From assembly GCA_903879715.1 (NCBI GenBank), contig CAIRMR010000176.1, positions 1 to 64,000 of the forward strand: a DNA stretch of 64,000 nt. Direction: 5' to 3'. The stretch comes from an uncultured Bacteroidales bacterium. GTDB taxonomy: Bacteria; Bacteroidota; Bacteroidia; Bacteroidales; UBA4417. The position numbers and the translations under genes are program-made. Within the stretch, counting starts at the first letter, position 1. Each line of letters begins with the position of its first letter. The notes below the pieces were generated by a model. That model had not been told where the DNA came from. It saw nothing but the letters and a program-made list of their open reading frames with translations, and did not search any database. This document shows positions 7,045 through 15,606 of this stretch, piece by piece.

Positions 7045-9654
7045 CTATTTACTAAAAACAATCTGCTTCTTCTCCTTATCAACGGTCACGTTTCCAAACC
7101 GTTTCAGTACCTTTCCACTCATTAATACAGGTGCTTTTTGCTTTTGCAATACGGTTGCTTCCAGGTCAAATGCTGATTTAATAGTAATGTTTATTTCGCC
7201 TACCATGAAAATGGATTTATCAGCTATTGAATTGTTTCCAATAATTTTTTCAGCATCACCTGCAAAATCAGTTTTTCCGATTGCTCCTGATTTCAACATT
7301 TTGAGGGTTGCATCTACGGAGAAACTTAAACCCGGACCTTCTTCACTTAATGTAATTTGAGTTGTATAGCCATTAACAACCGCAGAAAAAGAAAGTGAAT
7401 TATCCGGATTTGTGGTAAGAGGAACCACATTGTCATCCGGATTTATCTGTATAACTACTTTTTGAGCTGGGCTTGTTATTGCTTTTTCAGGTGCCTGGAT
7501 TGTAACGGCCTTGTCAGCTGCCTGGTTTGGAATTGCTTTTTCCTGTGTTTGAACTGGAAAGGGCTTATCCTGTGTTTGACCTGGTATAGCTTTTTCCTGG
7601 GTTTGAGTTGTTTTAACTGGTATCTGGCTTGTTATTACCTGATTCTGCGTTTTTGGAACAAAATCCTTACTGATAATCCTGAATTCAGAACGACGGTTCA
7701 AGGAATATGCAGCCTCCTGGGCGGGTTTTGTTGTCAGCGAATCAATAGAAGTTTGCGAAAGCAAAGTTCCTGCTTTAAATGAGAAGCCATCTTTAATTAC
7801 ATCTTTAGCTAATCTTCTTGGAACGCGCTCTCCATAACCTTTTGCAACCAGGCGATCCGGATCAATACCGCGCTCGATAAGGTAGTTGACTACCGATTCG
7901 GCACGTTTCTGCGAAAGTACATCATTGCTCTCATCAGTACCACGGGAGTCAGTATGCGAAGCCAGTTCAATAATAATGGTTTCGTTTTCATCAAGCGTTT
8001 TGATTAGTCCTTGCAATGAATCCTGGTATTGCGGTTTCAGGTCCCATTTTGCAAGATCATACAGAATATCGGGGAGCACAACCGGTTTGTCCGGAATAGG
8101 TTCCAATCTGAAGTCGATGGTAAAGTCTTTACTGGTTTCGAGGCCGACGGTAGTTTCCTTTGCTTTCTTGTTTAAATAATTCGTTTTCAGGCAGATAAGC
8201 TCATAAGTTGTATTCGGCTTTATCTGTGCTTTGTTGAAGCTGTAAAAACCCTTTGCATCAGTTCTTGCTTCAATGGATGTGCCGTTCGAACCGGTTAGTT
8301 TTACCACCGCTCCCTGTATAAATTGAAGTGTTTTATCATCCTTTACAACACCGGCAAGCGTAAAAATAACAGGTGGATTTACAAATGAATAAATATCGTC
8401 ACTTCCACGGCCGCCTTTTCGGTTGGAGGAGAAAAATCCTTTGTCATCTTCAGGGTTAAAAACAATTGCAAAGTCATCTCCCGGAGAGTTTAATGGAACT
8501 TGTAAGTTCACCGGTTTAGTCCATTCACCATTCGAAAATGTGGAACGGAAAATATCTAATCCACCCAATCCCGGAAGCCCGTTGGAAGAAAAATACAGGG
8601 AAGTATCATTTCGCATAAACGGAAACATTTCATCGTCGGGAGAATTGATTATTGAGCCTGCATTTAATGGCCTTCCGAAATTTTCACCTGTTGTTTTGCG
8701 GGTCGAAACCCAGATGTCTTTTCCTCCCTGTCCGTGTGGTAAATTGCTGGTAAATACTAAAGTTAATTCGTCAGGACCGATTGATGGATTACCGAATACG
8801 GTAGTACTATCCCCACCCAGGTCGAGTGCAACAGGTTCACCCCAATTGCGTCCGGCGCGCCTGGAAACCATTATCTTACATCCCTGAAGCGTTCCTTTAT
8901 CATTGGAACAACGGGTAAAATACATCTGGTTAAATTTGCTGTTTACGGTTGGATTGCCTTCATTGGCTTCGGTATTCACAACATTCCCGGTTTCAAGTTG
9001 AACAGGGGTAGACCATTGACCTTTCGGATCAAGTTTAGAAACAAAAAGGTCGCTGAAGTTTTGACCGGTCCAGTTGTCCATATCTTTCCCGGTAGACGCA
9101 TCGCGGGTTGACGTAAAGATTATAGTATTGTAAAGTTTATCCGCGTAGGTAGTTGAGAAATCTGATTCTTTTGAATTTAAAGCCTTTTCGAGCTTAATCT
9201 TTAATTTAGTCGGATTTTCAATCCAATCCTCTGCAAGTTTACAGGATTGAGAACCTACAGGCCCACGTGGATCTACGGGAACCAGTTCTGTGTATTTTTC
9301 GAAATAAGTCTTTGCTTCCGGATATTTTTCATTCGATTTCATTGCCTCGGCGAGGTGAAGAAAAACCAATGGATTGGTTTGAGCATATTTTGTCTTGGCA
9401 AGTCTTTTATAAGCAGACTCTGCTTTCTTTGTATTATTAATAATACGGTAGCATTCAGCCATTTGAAAAGAAATCTTCTCTTTGTCCGGTTTTGCTTTTG
9501 CTTTCGACAAGGCTTTTTTGTACTTAGTAAGTGCCACATTGTACTGCATATTATTGAATGCATCGTCGGCAACGCGAAGAACACGGTTCTGGGAAAAAAC
9601 CGGGAAAACAGCCACGCTGAAAATAAAGGCAAAAAGAAGGATACGGATTCTCAT
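7045..9654 (-). CDS. OmpA/PD40 outer-membrane protein, PorE-like
   Basis: The 869-residue exported protein has a signal peptide (about 1-21, ending VFSQ). Visible parts in order are TPR-like helices (about 30-140), PD40/WD40-like blades rich in YFSSN and FTSN motifs (about 170-430), a carboxypeptidase-regulatory-like domain (about 432-520), an OmpA peptidoglycan-binding domain (HTDSRGTDESND, about 540-660), a degenerate repeat linker built on TQEKAIPxQ units (about 675-745), and a further C-terminal domain. TPR, PD40, CRD and OmpA in that order match PorE of the type IX secretion system, which ties the secretion complex to peptidoglycan. The linker and the extra end are unlike the usual PorE, and generic OmpA/PD40 paralogues are common, so no gene name is given. 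Confidence 0.8.
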   Translation of the reverse strand: MRIRILLFAFIFSVAVFPVFSQNRVLRVADDAFNNMQYNVALTKYKKALSKAKAKPDKEKISFQMAECYRIINNTKKAESAYKRLAKTKYAQTNPLVFLHLAEAMKSNEKYPEAKTYFEKYTELVPVDPRGPVGSQSCKLAEDWIENPTKLKIKLEKALNSKESDFSTTYADKLYNTIIFTSTRDASTGKDMDNWTGQNFSDLFVSKLDPKGQWSTPVQLETGNVVNTEANEGNPTVNSKFNQMYFTRCSNDKGTLQGCKIMVSRRAGRNWGEPVALDLGGDSTTVFGNPSIGPDELTLVFTSNLPHGQGGKDIWVSTRKTTGENFGRPLNAGSIINSPDDEMFPFMRNDTSLYFSSNGLPGLGGLDIFRSTFSNGEWTKPVNLQVPLNSPGDDFAIVFNPEDDKGFFSSNRKGGRGSDDIYSFVNPPVIFTLAGVVKDDKTLQFIQGAVVKLTGSNGTSIEARTDAKGFYSFNKAQIKPNTTYELICLKTNYLNKKAKETTVGLETSKDFTIDFRLEPIPDKPVVLPDILYDLAKWDLKPQYQDSLQGLIKTLDENETIIIELASHTDSRGTDESNDVLSQKRAESVVNYLIERGIDPDRLVAKGYGERVPRRLAKDVIKDGFSFKAGTLLSQTSIDSLTTKPAQEAAYSLNRRSEFRIISKDFVPKTQNQVITSQIPVKTTQTQEKAIPGQTQDKPFPVQTQEKAIPNQAADKAVTIQAPEKAITSPAQKVVIQINPDDNVVPLTTNPDNSLSFSAVVNGYTTQITLSEEGPGLSFSVDATLKMLKSGAIGKTDFAGDAEKIIGNNSIADKSIFMVGEINITIKSAFDLEATVLQKQKAPVLMSGKVLKRFGNVTVDKEKKQIVFSK

Positions 9655-9726
9655 ACTGTACTAAATGAACTTGACGAAAATTGAGGTTATAACAGGGTCT
9701 TATCTAACGGTATCGTGATTGATTTT

Positions 9727-10146
9727 TTATTCGGTTTTTGCGGCATCATTTTCAGCCTTAGTCGATTCAACAGCTGATTGTTTATCCAGGTTGGATTCCC
9801 CGGCAGGCTTGCCGGAATCAACCGGCGCTTCAGGCTTGGTTTCATCAATATTCAATGAGGAGGTCACTTGCGATTTAGTGCGGTTAAATTCGCGATTTAC
9901 ACTTTCCACCTGATCCTTAACTTTACTTTGTACAGCGGTTATTTCATTCTGTAATACAGAAGTTTCTTTTTTGAATTCACGGGTAAGATCGCTTGATGCT
10001 TTTTTCATCTGGTTCATCAGGCGGCCTGCCTTTCGGGCCATTTCGGGCATTTTCTCAGGTCCGAACACCAGAAAAACAACAAGCATAATGATCAGTAGTT
10101 CGCCACCGCTCACATCAAGAAATAAAAGCACCGGTAATCCGGACAT
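9727..10146 (-). CDS. tatA: Twin-arginine translocase TatA/TatB family protein
   Basis: This is a pore or receptor component of the Tat pathway, which exports folded proteins. One N-terminal membrane helix (SGGELLIIMLVVFLVF) is followed by the hallmark FGPEKMPEMARKAG hinge and amphipathic helix, then a long coiled-coil-like, acidic, Pro/Ala/Glu tail. The FGPEK form leans to TatA/TatB-like proteins of Bacteroidota, so A and B cannot be separated. The frame is open to 10194, but a -7 box at 10172-10179 favours the ATG at 10146, giving 139 residues. No tatC lies nearby in the window. Confidence 0.85.
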   Translation of the reverse strand: MSGLPVLLFLDVSGGELLIIMLVVFLVFGPEKMPEMARKAGRLMNQMKKASSDLTREFKKETSVLQNEITAVQSKVKDQVESVNREFNRTKSQVTSSLNIDETKPEAPVDSGKPAGESNLDKQSAVESTKAENDAAKTE

Positions 10147-10171
10147 AGAATGTGTTTTTATATTTAACTCA

Positions 10172-10179
10172 CAAAAGTA
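10172..10179 (-). promoter_or_regulatory. Candidate -7 box for tatA
   Basis: On the minus strand TACTTTTG fits TAnnTTTG and lies 26 bases before the ATG at 10146. This supports the shorter start of the Tat protein, because the upstream in-frame codons would not be transcribed. Confidence 0.4.
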
Positions 10180-10440
10180 ATAAACTACCTGCACTTAATG
10201 GTAAAATATCTTCTGATGTTCGAATGGATATTTGCATATTATTAAAGTGCGAACGATTTCAGATAGATTTAGCTTCTTACGTGTTATCATAAACAGCTTG
10301 TTTTCTGATATTTCACTTTTTATCAAGGAATATAGTGTTATATGTTTTAAAACAGATAAAGACATAGAAAGCCATTAGGAAGTCCTTTATTTAAAAGCAT
10401 TATAAATTACAAAATTTCATATTTGGAATTATGAATAAGT

Positions 10441-10448
10441 TAATTTTG
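10441..10448 (+). promoter_or_regulatory. Candidate -7 box of the hdr-flx operon
   Basis: TAATTTTG matches TAnnTTTG. A TTTG at 10422-10425 could serve as the -33 element, although its 15-base spacing is a little short. If used, the transcript would carry a leader of about 200 bases before hdrC, including the inverted repeat at 10510-10581. Confidence 0.3.
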
Positions 10449-10509
10449 CCTTGTTAATGGAATAACAAAGAAGCAGTAAAAATACAGAGTTCTTTCTATT
10501 TTTTTTTGT

Positions 10510-10581
10510 TTTTGCAGTCATTCTCAGGTTACGATCCTTCAATGGTTAGTATGAGATTGTTTCAAGACAAGGACTGCAAAA
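10510..10581 (+). promoter_or_regulatory. Long inverted repeat in the hdrC leader
   Basis: TTTTGCAGTC at 10510-10519 is exactly complementary to GACTGCAAAA at 10572-10581. Inside lies a second complementary pair, TCTCA and TGAGA. The leader RNA could therefore fold as a large closed stem enclosing a smaller one. The rest of the 460-base gap between tatA and hdrC shows nothing else recognisable. A regulatory RNA or a factor-binding site is possible, and no known riboswitch was recognised. Confidence 0.4.
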
Positions 10582-10654
10582 TTCAGATTCATTAAATAGT
10601 TCATTCTGAAATAATTGTTGAATGCTATGTTAAATTTAAGTGTAAAATAAGCCT

Positions 10655-11233
10655 ATGTCCGCTTCACACGAAAGTCATCACCCTCTAACCCTTAGTGGTG
10701 AGCTACGGCTGGAAACCGGTGTTATCATAAATAAATGCTACCAGTGCGGCAAATGTTCAGCCGGTTGCCCTGTGGCTGAGGAAATGGATTATCCGCCCAG
10801 CCTGGTAATGCGGATGCTACAGACTGACGATCCGAAACAGTATGAAAAGTTGCTGCGATCCATGTCCATCTGGCTTTGTGTCAGCTGCGAAATGTGCCTT
10901 ACCCGTTGCCCGATGGAAATCGACATTCCGACAATCATGGACAACCTGAGGCAAAAATCTTTACGGGCTAAAAAGACAAATCCACAGGCAAAAAAGATCA
11001 TTTCATTTCACAAATCCTTCCTCGATTCGATCAATATTACAGGTCGTCTGTATGAAATGGGACTGATTGTGGATTATAAAATGCGTACAGGTGCCATGAT
11101 GCAGGATGTTTTAATAGCGCCTAAAATGTTTGTAAAAGGAAAATTAAACCCGGTTCCTGAATTCATTAAAGGACGAAAAAAAGTTGCTGCAATTTTTAAC
11201 CGGGTTCAAAAAGATAATAAGGAGGGAAAATGA
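10655..11233 (+). CDS. hdrC: HdrC, heterodisulfide reductase iron-sulfur subunit
   Basis: HdrC carries electrons from the HdrA flavin to the HdrB active site. The 192-residue protein has two ferredoxin-type 4Fe-4S motifs: C28, C31, C34, C38 and C75, C78, C81, C85, each ending in Cys-Pro. The size matches stand-alone HdrC. The stop overlaps the start of hdrB (ATGA), so the two are translationally coupled. This is the first gene of the hdrCBA-flxDCBA operon. By family, the complex is cytosolic. Confidence 0.92.
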   Translation: MSASHESHHPLTLSGELRLETGVIINKCYQCGKCSAGCPVAEEMDYPPSLVMRMLQTDDPKQYEKLLRSMSIWLCVSCEMCLTRCPMEIDIPTIMDNLRQKSLRAKKTNPQAKKIISFHKSFLDSINITGRLYEMGLIVDYKMRTGAMMQDVLIAPKMFVKGKLNPVPEFIKGRKKVAAIFNRVQKDNKEGK

Positions 11234-12150
11234 TAAAAGTAGGATTCTATCCGGGTTGCTCCATGAAAGGTGGCGCACAGGAATACCAGGAATCAGTTAC
11301 CGCCCTGGCAAAAGTATTTGATATCGAACTGGTCGAAGTTCCCGACTGGAACTGTTGTGGGGCTACGGCTGCTCATAATATGAATAAGGAATTGTCGCTC
11401 AGTTTGCCGGCCCGCATTATGGCTCTGGCCGAAAAGGAAGGGATTACTGATATCGTAGTTCCCTGCGCTGCCTGTTACAACCGGCTTTCCCTTGTGAAGC
11501 ACGAACTGGCGGAAGATCCTTCCTTGAGTTCAAAAGTAGCTTCGATAATAGACCTGAAATACCAAGGCACAACGCAGATTTTGAATATTATTCAGTTTAT
11601 CGACAAATACATTACCGACAAGTTAGAGGAAAAAGTAGTCAAACCATTCGACTACAAATCTGCTTGTTACTATGGATGTTTGCTTGTAAGGCCTCATTCC
11701 ATCCTGAAATTCGACAGGGTTGAAGATCCGCAAAGCATGGATGTTCTGGTAAGAAAGGCTGGTGGAAATGCCATCGACTGGGCTTTTAAAACCGAATGCT
11801 GCGGAGCAGGATTGTCAGTATCACGTACGGATACAGTTGCCAGGTTATCAGGAAATATTTTGAAAGATGCCGTTGACCGCGAAGCTGAAGTTGTAGTTGT
11901 TGCCTGCCCGATGTGCCATTCCAATCTGGATATGCGCCGCCCGGAAATCAATAAATTTCTGGAGAAAAAAATTGACGTTCCTGTAATGTATATTTCACAG
12001 GTACTTGGGCTAGCCGTTGGTATCGACGCTAAAACACTCGGGTTAAATCGTCATATGACCGAAGTAAATCTGCCTGTGCGGCCGGCGAAAGAACCAGCAG
12101 TTGCTGCGGTTCCTGAAAAAGTTGTTATCACTCAAAAAACGGAGGCTTAA
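11230..12150 (+). CDS. hdrB: HdrB, disulfide-reducing subunit with two CCG domains
   Basis: HdrB holds the pair of noncubane 4Fe-4S clusters that reduce a disulfide. Both CCG domains are intact: C10-X31-C42-C43-X35-C79-X2-C82, and a second C-X39-CC-X34-C-X2-C that includes TECCGAG and ACPMCHSN. Full Cys sets suggest a true disulfide-reducing enzyme and not a degenerate paralogue. A strong SD (AAGGAGGG) precedes the ATG. The protein ends in a Pro/Ala/Val-rich tail of about 30 residues that is unlike the conserved core. Bacteroidota do not make CoM/CoB, so the natural disulfide is unknown (DsrC-like protein or a small thiol). Confidence 0.92.
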   Translation: MIKVGFYPGCSMKGGAQEYQESVTALAKVFDIELVEVPDWNCCGATAAHNMNKELSLSLPARIMALAEKEGITDIVVPCAACYNRLSLVKHELAEDPSLSSKVASIIDLKYQGTTQILNIIQFIDKYITDKLEEKVVKPFDYKSACYYGCLLVRPHSILKFDRVEDPQSMDVLVRKAGGNAIDWAFKTECCGAGLSVSRTDTVARLSGNILKDAVDREAEVVVVACPMCHSNLDMRRPEINKFLEKKIDVPVMYISQVLGLAVGIDAKTLGLNRHMTEVNLPVRPAKEPAVAAVPEKVVITQKTEA

Positions 12151-12152
12151 CC

Positions 12153-14153
12153 ATGTCGCGAATAGGAGTATTTGTTTGTCACTGTGGTGAAAATATTTCA
12201 GCCACAGTAAATTGCGAAAAAGTAGCCAAAATAACCGGTGAATTGAAAGGTGTTGAATTCAGTACCGATTATAAATATATGTGTTCCTATCCTGGCCAGA
12301 CTTTAATAAAGGAAGCCATAAAGGAACATAAACTGGATGGAGTTGTGGTTGCAGCCTGTTCACCTCGTATGCATGAGCCTACTTTCCGTAAGGCTTGCGC
12401 CGAAGCCGGGTTAAATCCATTTCTCTGTGAAATGTCGAATATCCGCGAGCATTGTTCATGGGTACATCCAAAAGATGATCTTACGACTGAAAAAGCCCAG
12501 GATTTGGTACGGGTAATGGTTGAAAAAGTAAAAAAGAACAAGGCTCTCAACTCTATTAAAGTGCCAGTTACCAAAACCGCTCTTGTAATCGGTGGTGGAA
12601 TTGCCGGAATCCAGGCTGCACTTGACATTGCTAATTGTGGTCATAAAGTAATAATGGTTGAACGGCAGCCATCTATTGGCGGCCATATGTCGCAATTATC
12701 CGAAACTTTCCCGACTCTCGATTGCTCACAATGTATTCTCACTCCACGAATGGTGGAAGTGGCTCAACATCCGAATATAACGCTTCATACTTATTCAGAA
12801 GTTGAAAGTGTTGATGGTTTTATCGGTAATTTTAAAGTTAAAATCCGAAAGAGATCAAAGAGTATTGATGAGCATCTTTGTACCGGCTGCGGGCTTTGTA
12901 CCACTAAATGTCCTCAGAAAAAAATCCCTAATGAATTTGAGCGTGGGCTTGGTTTCAGACCAGCTATTTACGTTCCTTTTCCACAGGCAGTCCCCAATAA
13001 ACCTGTAATCGACAGGGAACATTGCACCTATTATATTAAAGGGAAATGCAAAATTTGTGAAATAGTTTGTCCAACTAAAGCCATCCGTTTCGACCAGGAA
13101 GATGAAGTTATTGATGTTGCCGTTGGCGCAATCGTAATGGCAACAGGCTTTGATGTTCTGAAAACCGATTATTTCCCTGAATATGGATATGGAAAATACG
13201 CTGATGTAATTGACGGTCTCGCATTTGAGCGCCTGGCTTCAGCTTCAGGCCCGACACAAGGTGAAATCCGCAGACCATCCGACGGTAAGATTCCTAAAAA
13301 AATAGTTTTCGTAGCATGTGCCGGTTCACGCGACCCTGCCAAGGGAATTGAATATTGCTCCAAAATCTGCTGCATGTACACCGCCAAACATGCTATGCTT
13401 TATAAACATAAAGTTCACGATGGCATTCCATATGTTTTTTATATGGACATCCGCGCAGGCGGCAAGAATTATGAAGAATTCGTCCGCCGTACAATAGTTG
13501 AAGACGAAACCCAATATATCCGTGGCCGTGTTTCCACCATTTACGAAAAGAACGGAAAGCTTATCGTTAAAGGAGCTGATACCTTAATGGGTGCACAACC
13601 TGTAGAAATTGAGGCTGATATGGTTGTTCTGGCTACAGCAGGAGTCGCTAACCACGGCGCTGAGGAGCTGGCTCAAACGGTTCACATTTCGTATGACCCT
13701 TATAAGTTCTTTGCTGAAGCGCATCCAAAACTGAAACCTGTTGAAACGAATACAGCTGGTATTTTCCTTGCCGGTGCGTGCCAGGCTCCAAAGGATATTC
13801 CGGAATCGGTTGCTGCCGCTTCGGGTGCTGCCGTTAAAGTAGCCGCATTATTCAGCAACGATGAGTTAACACGTGATCCGTTGGTAGCAGTCGTAAACCG
13901 TTCAGCGCCTCCTGTATATTCTCAATGTGTGGGTTGTTTCCTTTGCCAGAGTGTTTGTCCTTACCAGGCTATCGAGCGCGAAGAAATCAAAAACAGGAAT
14001 GGTGAAGTGATAAAAACGCTTGCCAGGGTGAATGAAGGCCTTTGCCAGGGATGCGGAACCTGTGTTGCTCTATGCCGTACCAAGGCTATCGACATACATG
14101 GATACTCGAACCAACAGGTGTATACGGAGATTATGGCACTTTTGAATGATTAA
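12153..14153 (+). CDS. hdrA: HdrA, FAD-containing bifurcating subunit
   Basis: HdrA carries the FAD at which the electron pair is split between high- and low-potential acceptors. The 666-residue protein has the N-terminal Cys domain (C9, C11, C44, C69, C92, C101), a Rossmann GGGIAG at 147-152, and FDCSQC-like LDCSQC at 189-194. A first ferredoxin insert holds C243-C253 and C291-C306. A C-terminal two-cluster ferredoxin domain holds C592-C602 and C631-C641, where electrons to ferredoxin or FlxD would leave or enter. No selenocysteine is needed. The start follows hdrB by 2 bases, with CGGAGG as SD. Length and Cys layout fit bacterial HdrA. Confidence 0.93.
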   Translation: MSRIGVFVCHCGENISATVNCEKVAKITGELKGVEFSTDYKYMCSYPGQTLIKEAIKEHKLDGVVVAACSPRMHEPTFRKACAEAGLNPFLCEMSNIREHCSWVHPKDDLTTEKAQDLVRVMVEKVKKNKALNSIKVPVTKTALVIGGGIAGIQAALDIANCGHKVIMVERQPSIGGHMSQLSETFPTLDCSQCILTPRMVEVAQHPNITLHTYSEVESVDGFIGNFKVKIRKRSKSIDEHLCTGCGLCTTKCPQKKIPNEFERGLGFRPAIYVPFPQAVPNKPVIDREHCTYYIKGKCKICEIVCPTKAIRFDQEDEVIDVAVGAIVMATGFDVLKTDYFPEYGYGKYADVIDGLAFERLASASGPTQGEIRRPSDGKIPKKIVFVACAGSRDPAKGIEYCSKICCMYTAKHAMLYKHKVHDGIPYVFYMDIRAGGKNYEEFVRRTIVEDETQYIRGRVSTIYEKNGKLIVKGADTLMGAQPVEIEADMVVLATAGVANHGAEELAQTVHISYDPYKFFAEAHPKLKPVETNTAGIFLAGACQAPKDIPESVAAASGAAVKVAALFSNDELTRDPLVAVVNRSAPPVYSQCVGCFLCQSVCPYQAIEREEIKNRNGEVIKTLARVNEGLCQGCGTCVALCRTKAIDIHGYSNQQVYTEIMALLND

Positions 14154-14183
14154 ATAAGGAGTAAGGAGTTAAGAATAAGAATG

Positions 14184-14297
14184 ATTTACGATTTACGAAT
14201 TACGATTTACGAATTACGATTTACGAATTACGATTAACGAATTACGAATTACGAATTACGATTAACGAATTGTGTCACGCTGAGCAGAGTCGAAGCG
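14184..14297. repeat. TTACGAAT short-period repeat between hdrA and flxD
   Basis: About ten imperfect copies of TTACGAATTACGAT (period 7-8, often paired as 14-15) fill 14184-14270. A CACGCTGAGCAGAGTCGAAG near-palindrome follows at 14276-14297, related to those at 7016 and 36160. The block sits inside an operon. Its reverse complement resembles the ATTCGTGAATCG block at 36092-36340 in the nuo operon. Non-coding. Confidence 0.75.
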
Positions 14298-14348
14298 AAC
14301 GATTAACATGAACTGATGCCTAAAATTAAACGAATAAACAGGAAATAA

Positions 14349-14807
14349 ATGCAGGAATTTGAACCAAAGATTGTGGCATTTGTATGCAACTGGTGTACCT
14401 ATGCCGGCGCCGACCTCACAGGCACAAGCCGCATAAAATATTCGGCCAATGTTAAGATAATCCGTTTCCCGTGTACCGGCCGTATTGACTTTATGATACT
14501 GATGAAAGCTTTTGAAAACGGGGCTGACGGCATTATCGTTTCCGGCTGCCATCCGAATGATTGCCATTACAGCACCGGCAACTTTCACGCTCGTCGCAGA
14601 TGGATTGTTTTCCGCAACCTGCTGAATTTTTCAGGGATCGATACCGAACGTATTCAGTTTAGCTGGGTTTCGGCAGCAGAAGGTTTTAAATGGGCTGATG
14701 TAGTGAATAACACAGTGAAAAAGATCAGGGAAATAGGTCCATACGAGAATTATAACAAGATTGCCGTTTCCACATTATTTAAAGAGGAGGGCGCAACCAA
14801 TGAGTGA
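14349..14807 (+). CDS. flxD: FlxD / MvhD-like [2Fe-2S] electron carrier
   Basis: MvhD-type proteins pass electrons from the input module (hydrogenase, formate dehydrogenase or NADH module) to HdrA. The 152-residue protein keeps the family cysteines in CNWCTYAGADLTG, FPCTGRID and GCHPNDCHY, with the conserved downstream GN.HARRR segment. It is a single-domain MvhD, not fused to HdrA. It starts after a repeat-filled gap of about 190 bases but shares strand and context with hdrA. It overlaps flxC by 8 bases, supporting coupling with the Flx part of the operon. Confidence 0.9.
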   Translation: MQEFEPKIVAFVCNWCTYAGADLTGTSRIKYSANVKIIRFPCTGRIDFMILMKAFENGADGIIVSGCHPNDCHYSTGNFHARRRWIVFRNLLNFSGIDTERIQFSWVSAAEGFKWADVVNNTVKKIREIGPYENYNKIAVSTLFKEEGATNE

Positions 14808-15603
14808 TTTGATAAAAAAAGTAACAGCTTTACTGAACGATAAAACGATCAATGCTTTTATCGGGTACGAAAAAGGTTCGGCCGACCGTATCAGGGCAAC
14901 TTTTATAAGGAATGAAGATCAGGCTCAAAAGCTTATATTGAATGCATCCTGCACACAAAATCTTGCCGGTTACCTGTTGAAACATGAGGTGAAGAAACTT
15001 GGTAAACTCGGAATTCTTGCTAATGTTGCCGCTTTGCGAAGCATCATGCAGCTGGCCTCTGAGTTTCAGATAAAAGATGGCGAAGTTTATGTTTTGTTTG
15101 CGAATGCAGATGGTTCATTAACTGAATTCACTGATTTCAAATCCATTGAAGCATTCCTCGAAACAACCGATACCGGTATAAAATCCGAAGAGCAGGAAAT
15201 GATCGCAAAACTGGAAGCGATGACAGTGAATGAGCGCTGGCTTTTCTGGAACAAGGAATTTGAGAAATGTATCAAGTGCTACGCCTGTCGTGCTGCCTGC
15301 CCGATGTGCTATTGCCATCGTTGCACTACAGATGTTAACCAGCCGCAATGGATTCCGGTAGCCAGTCATGAACTCGGAAACCTTGATTACCACCTGATGC
15401 GTGCGATGCACCTTGCCGGGCGTTGCGTTAACTGCGGCGAATGTGCCACCGCCTGCCCGATGGATATTCCGTTAAACCTGCTTACATACCAGCTGATCAG
15501 CCCGATCAAGGCTACGTTTGGTGCAACTGCCGGAATGAAAGCGGATGCCGTGTATGCACTTTCTACCTATAAACCCGATGATAAGGAGAACTTCATTATC
15601 TGA
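14800..15603 (+). CDS. flxC: FlxC, 4Fe-4S ferredoxin-like subunit
   Basis: The 267-residue protein has an N-terminal 150 residues without clusters and a C-terminal ferredoxin domain: C157, C160, C163, C167 with extra C170, C172 and C175, and C209, C212, C215, C219. The gene order around it matches the FlxABCD-HdrABC NADH dehydrogenase/heterodisulfide reductase set known from Desulfovibrio and other anaerobes, where this subunit relays electrons. The frame is open upstream, but the ATG at 14800 has a good SD (AGAGGAGGG) and overlaps the flxD stop. Assignment to FlxC against FlxB rests on order and cluster content. Confidence 0.82.
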   Translation: MSDLIKKVTALLNDKTINAFIGYEKGSADRIRATFIRNEDQAQKLILNASCTQNLAGYLLKHEVKKLGKLGILANVAALRSIMQLASEFQIKDGEVYVLFANADGSLTEFTDFKSIEAFLETTDTGIKSEEQEMIAKLEAMTVNERWLFWNKEFEKCIKCYACRAACPMCYCHRCTTDVNQPQWIPVASHELGNLDYHLMRAMHLAGRCVNCGECATACPMDIPLNLLTYQLISPIKATFGATAGMKADAVYALSTYKPDDKENFII

Positions 15604-15606
15604 CCC

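Noticed and set aside
8423-8887. 154-residue ORF opposite the PorE-like gene
   Set aside because: It is antisense to conserved PD40 blades and has Pro/Ser-rich composition typical of a shadow frame.
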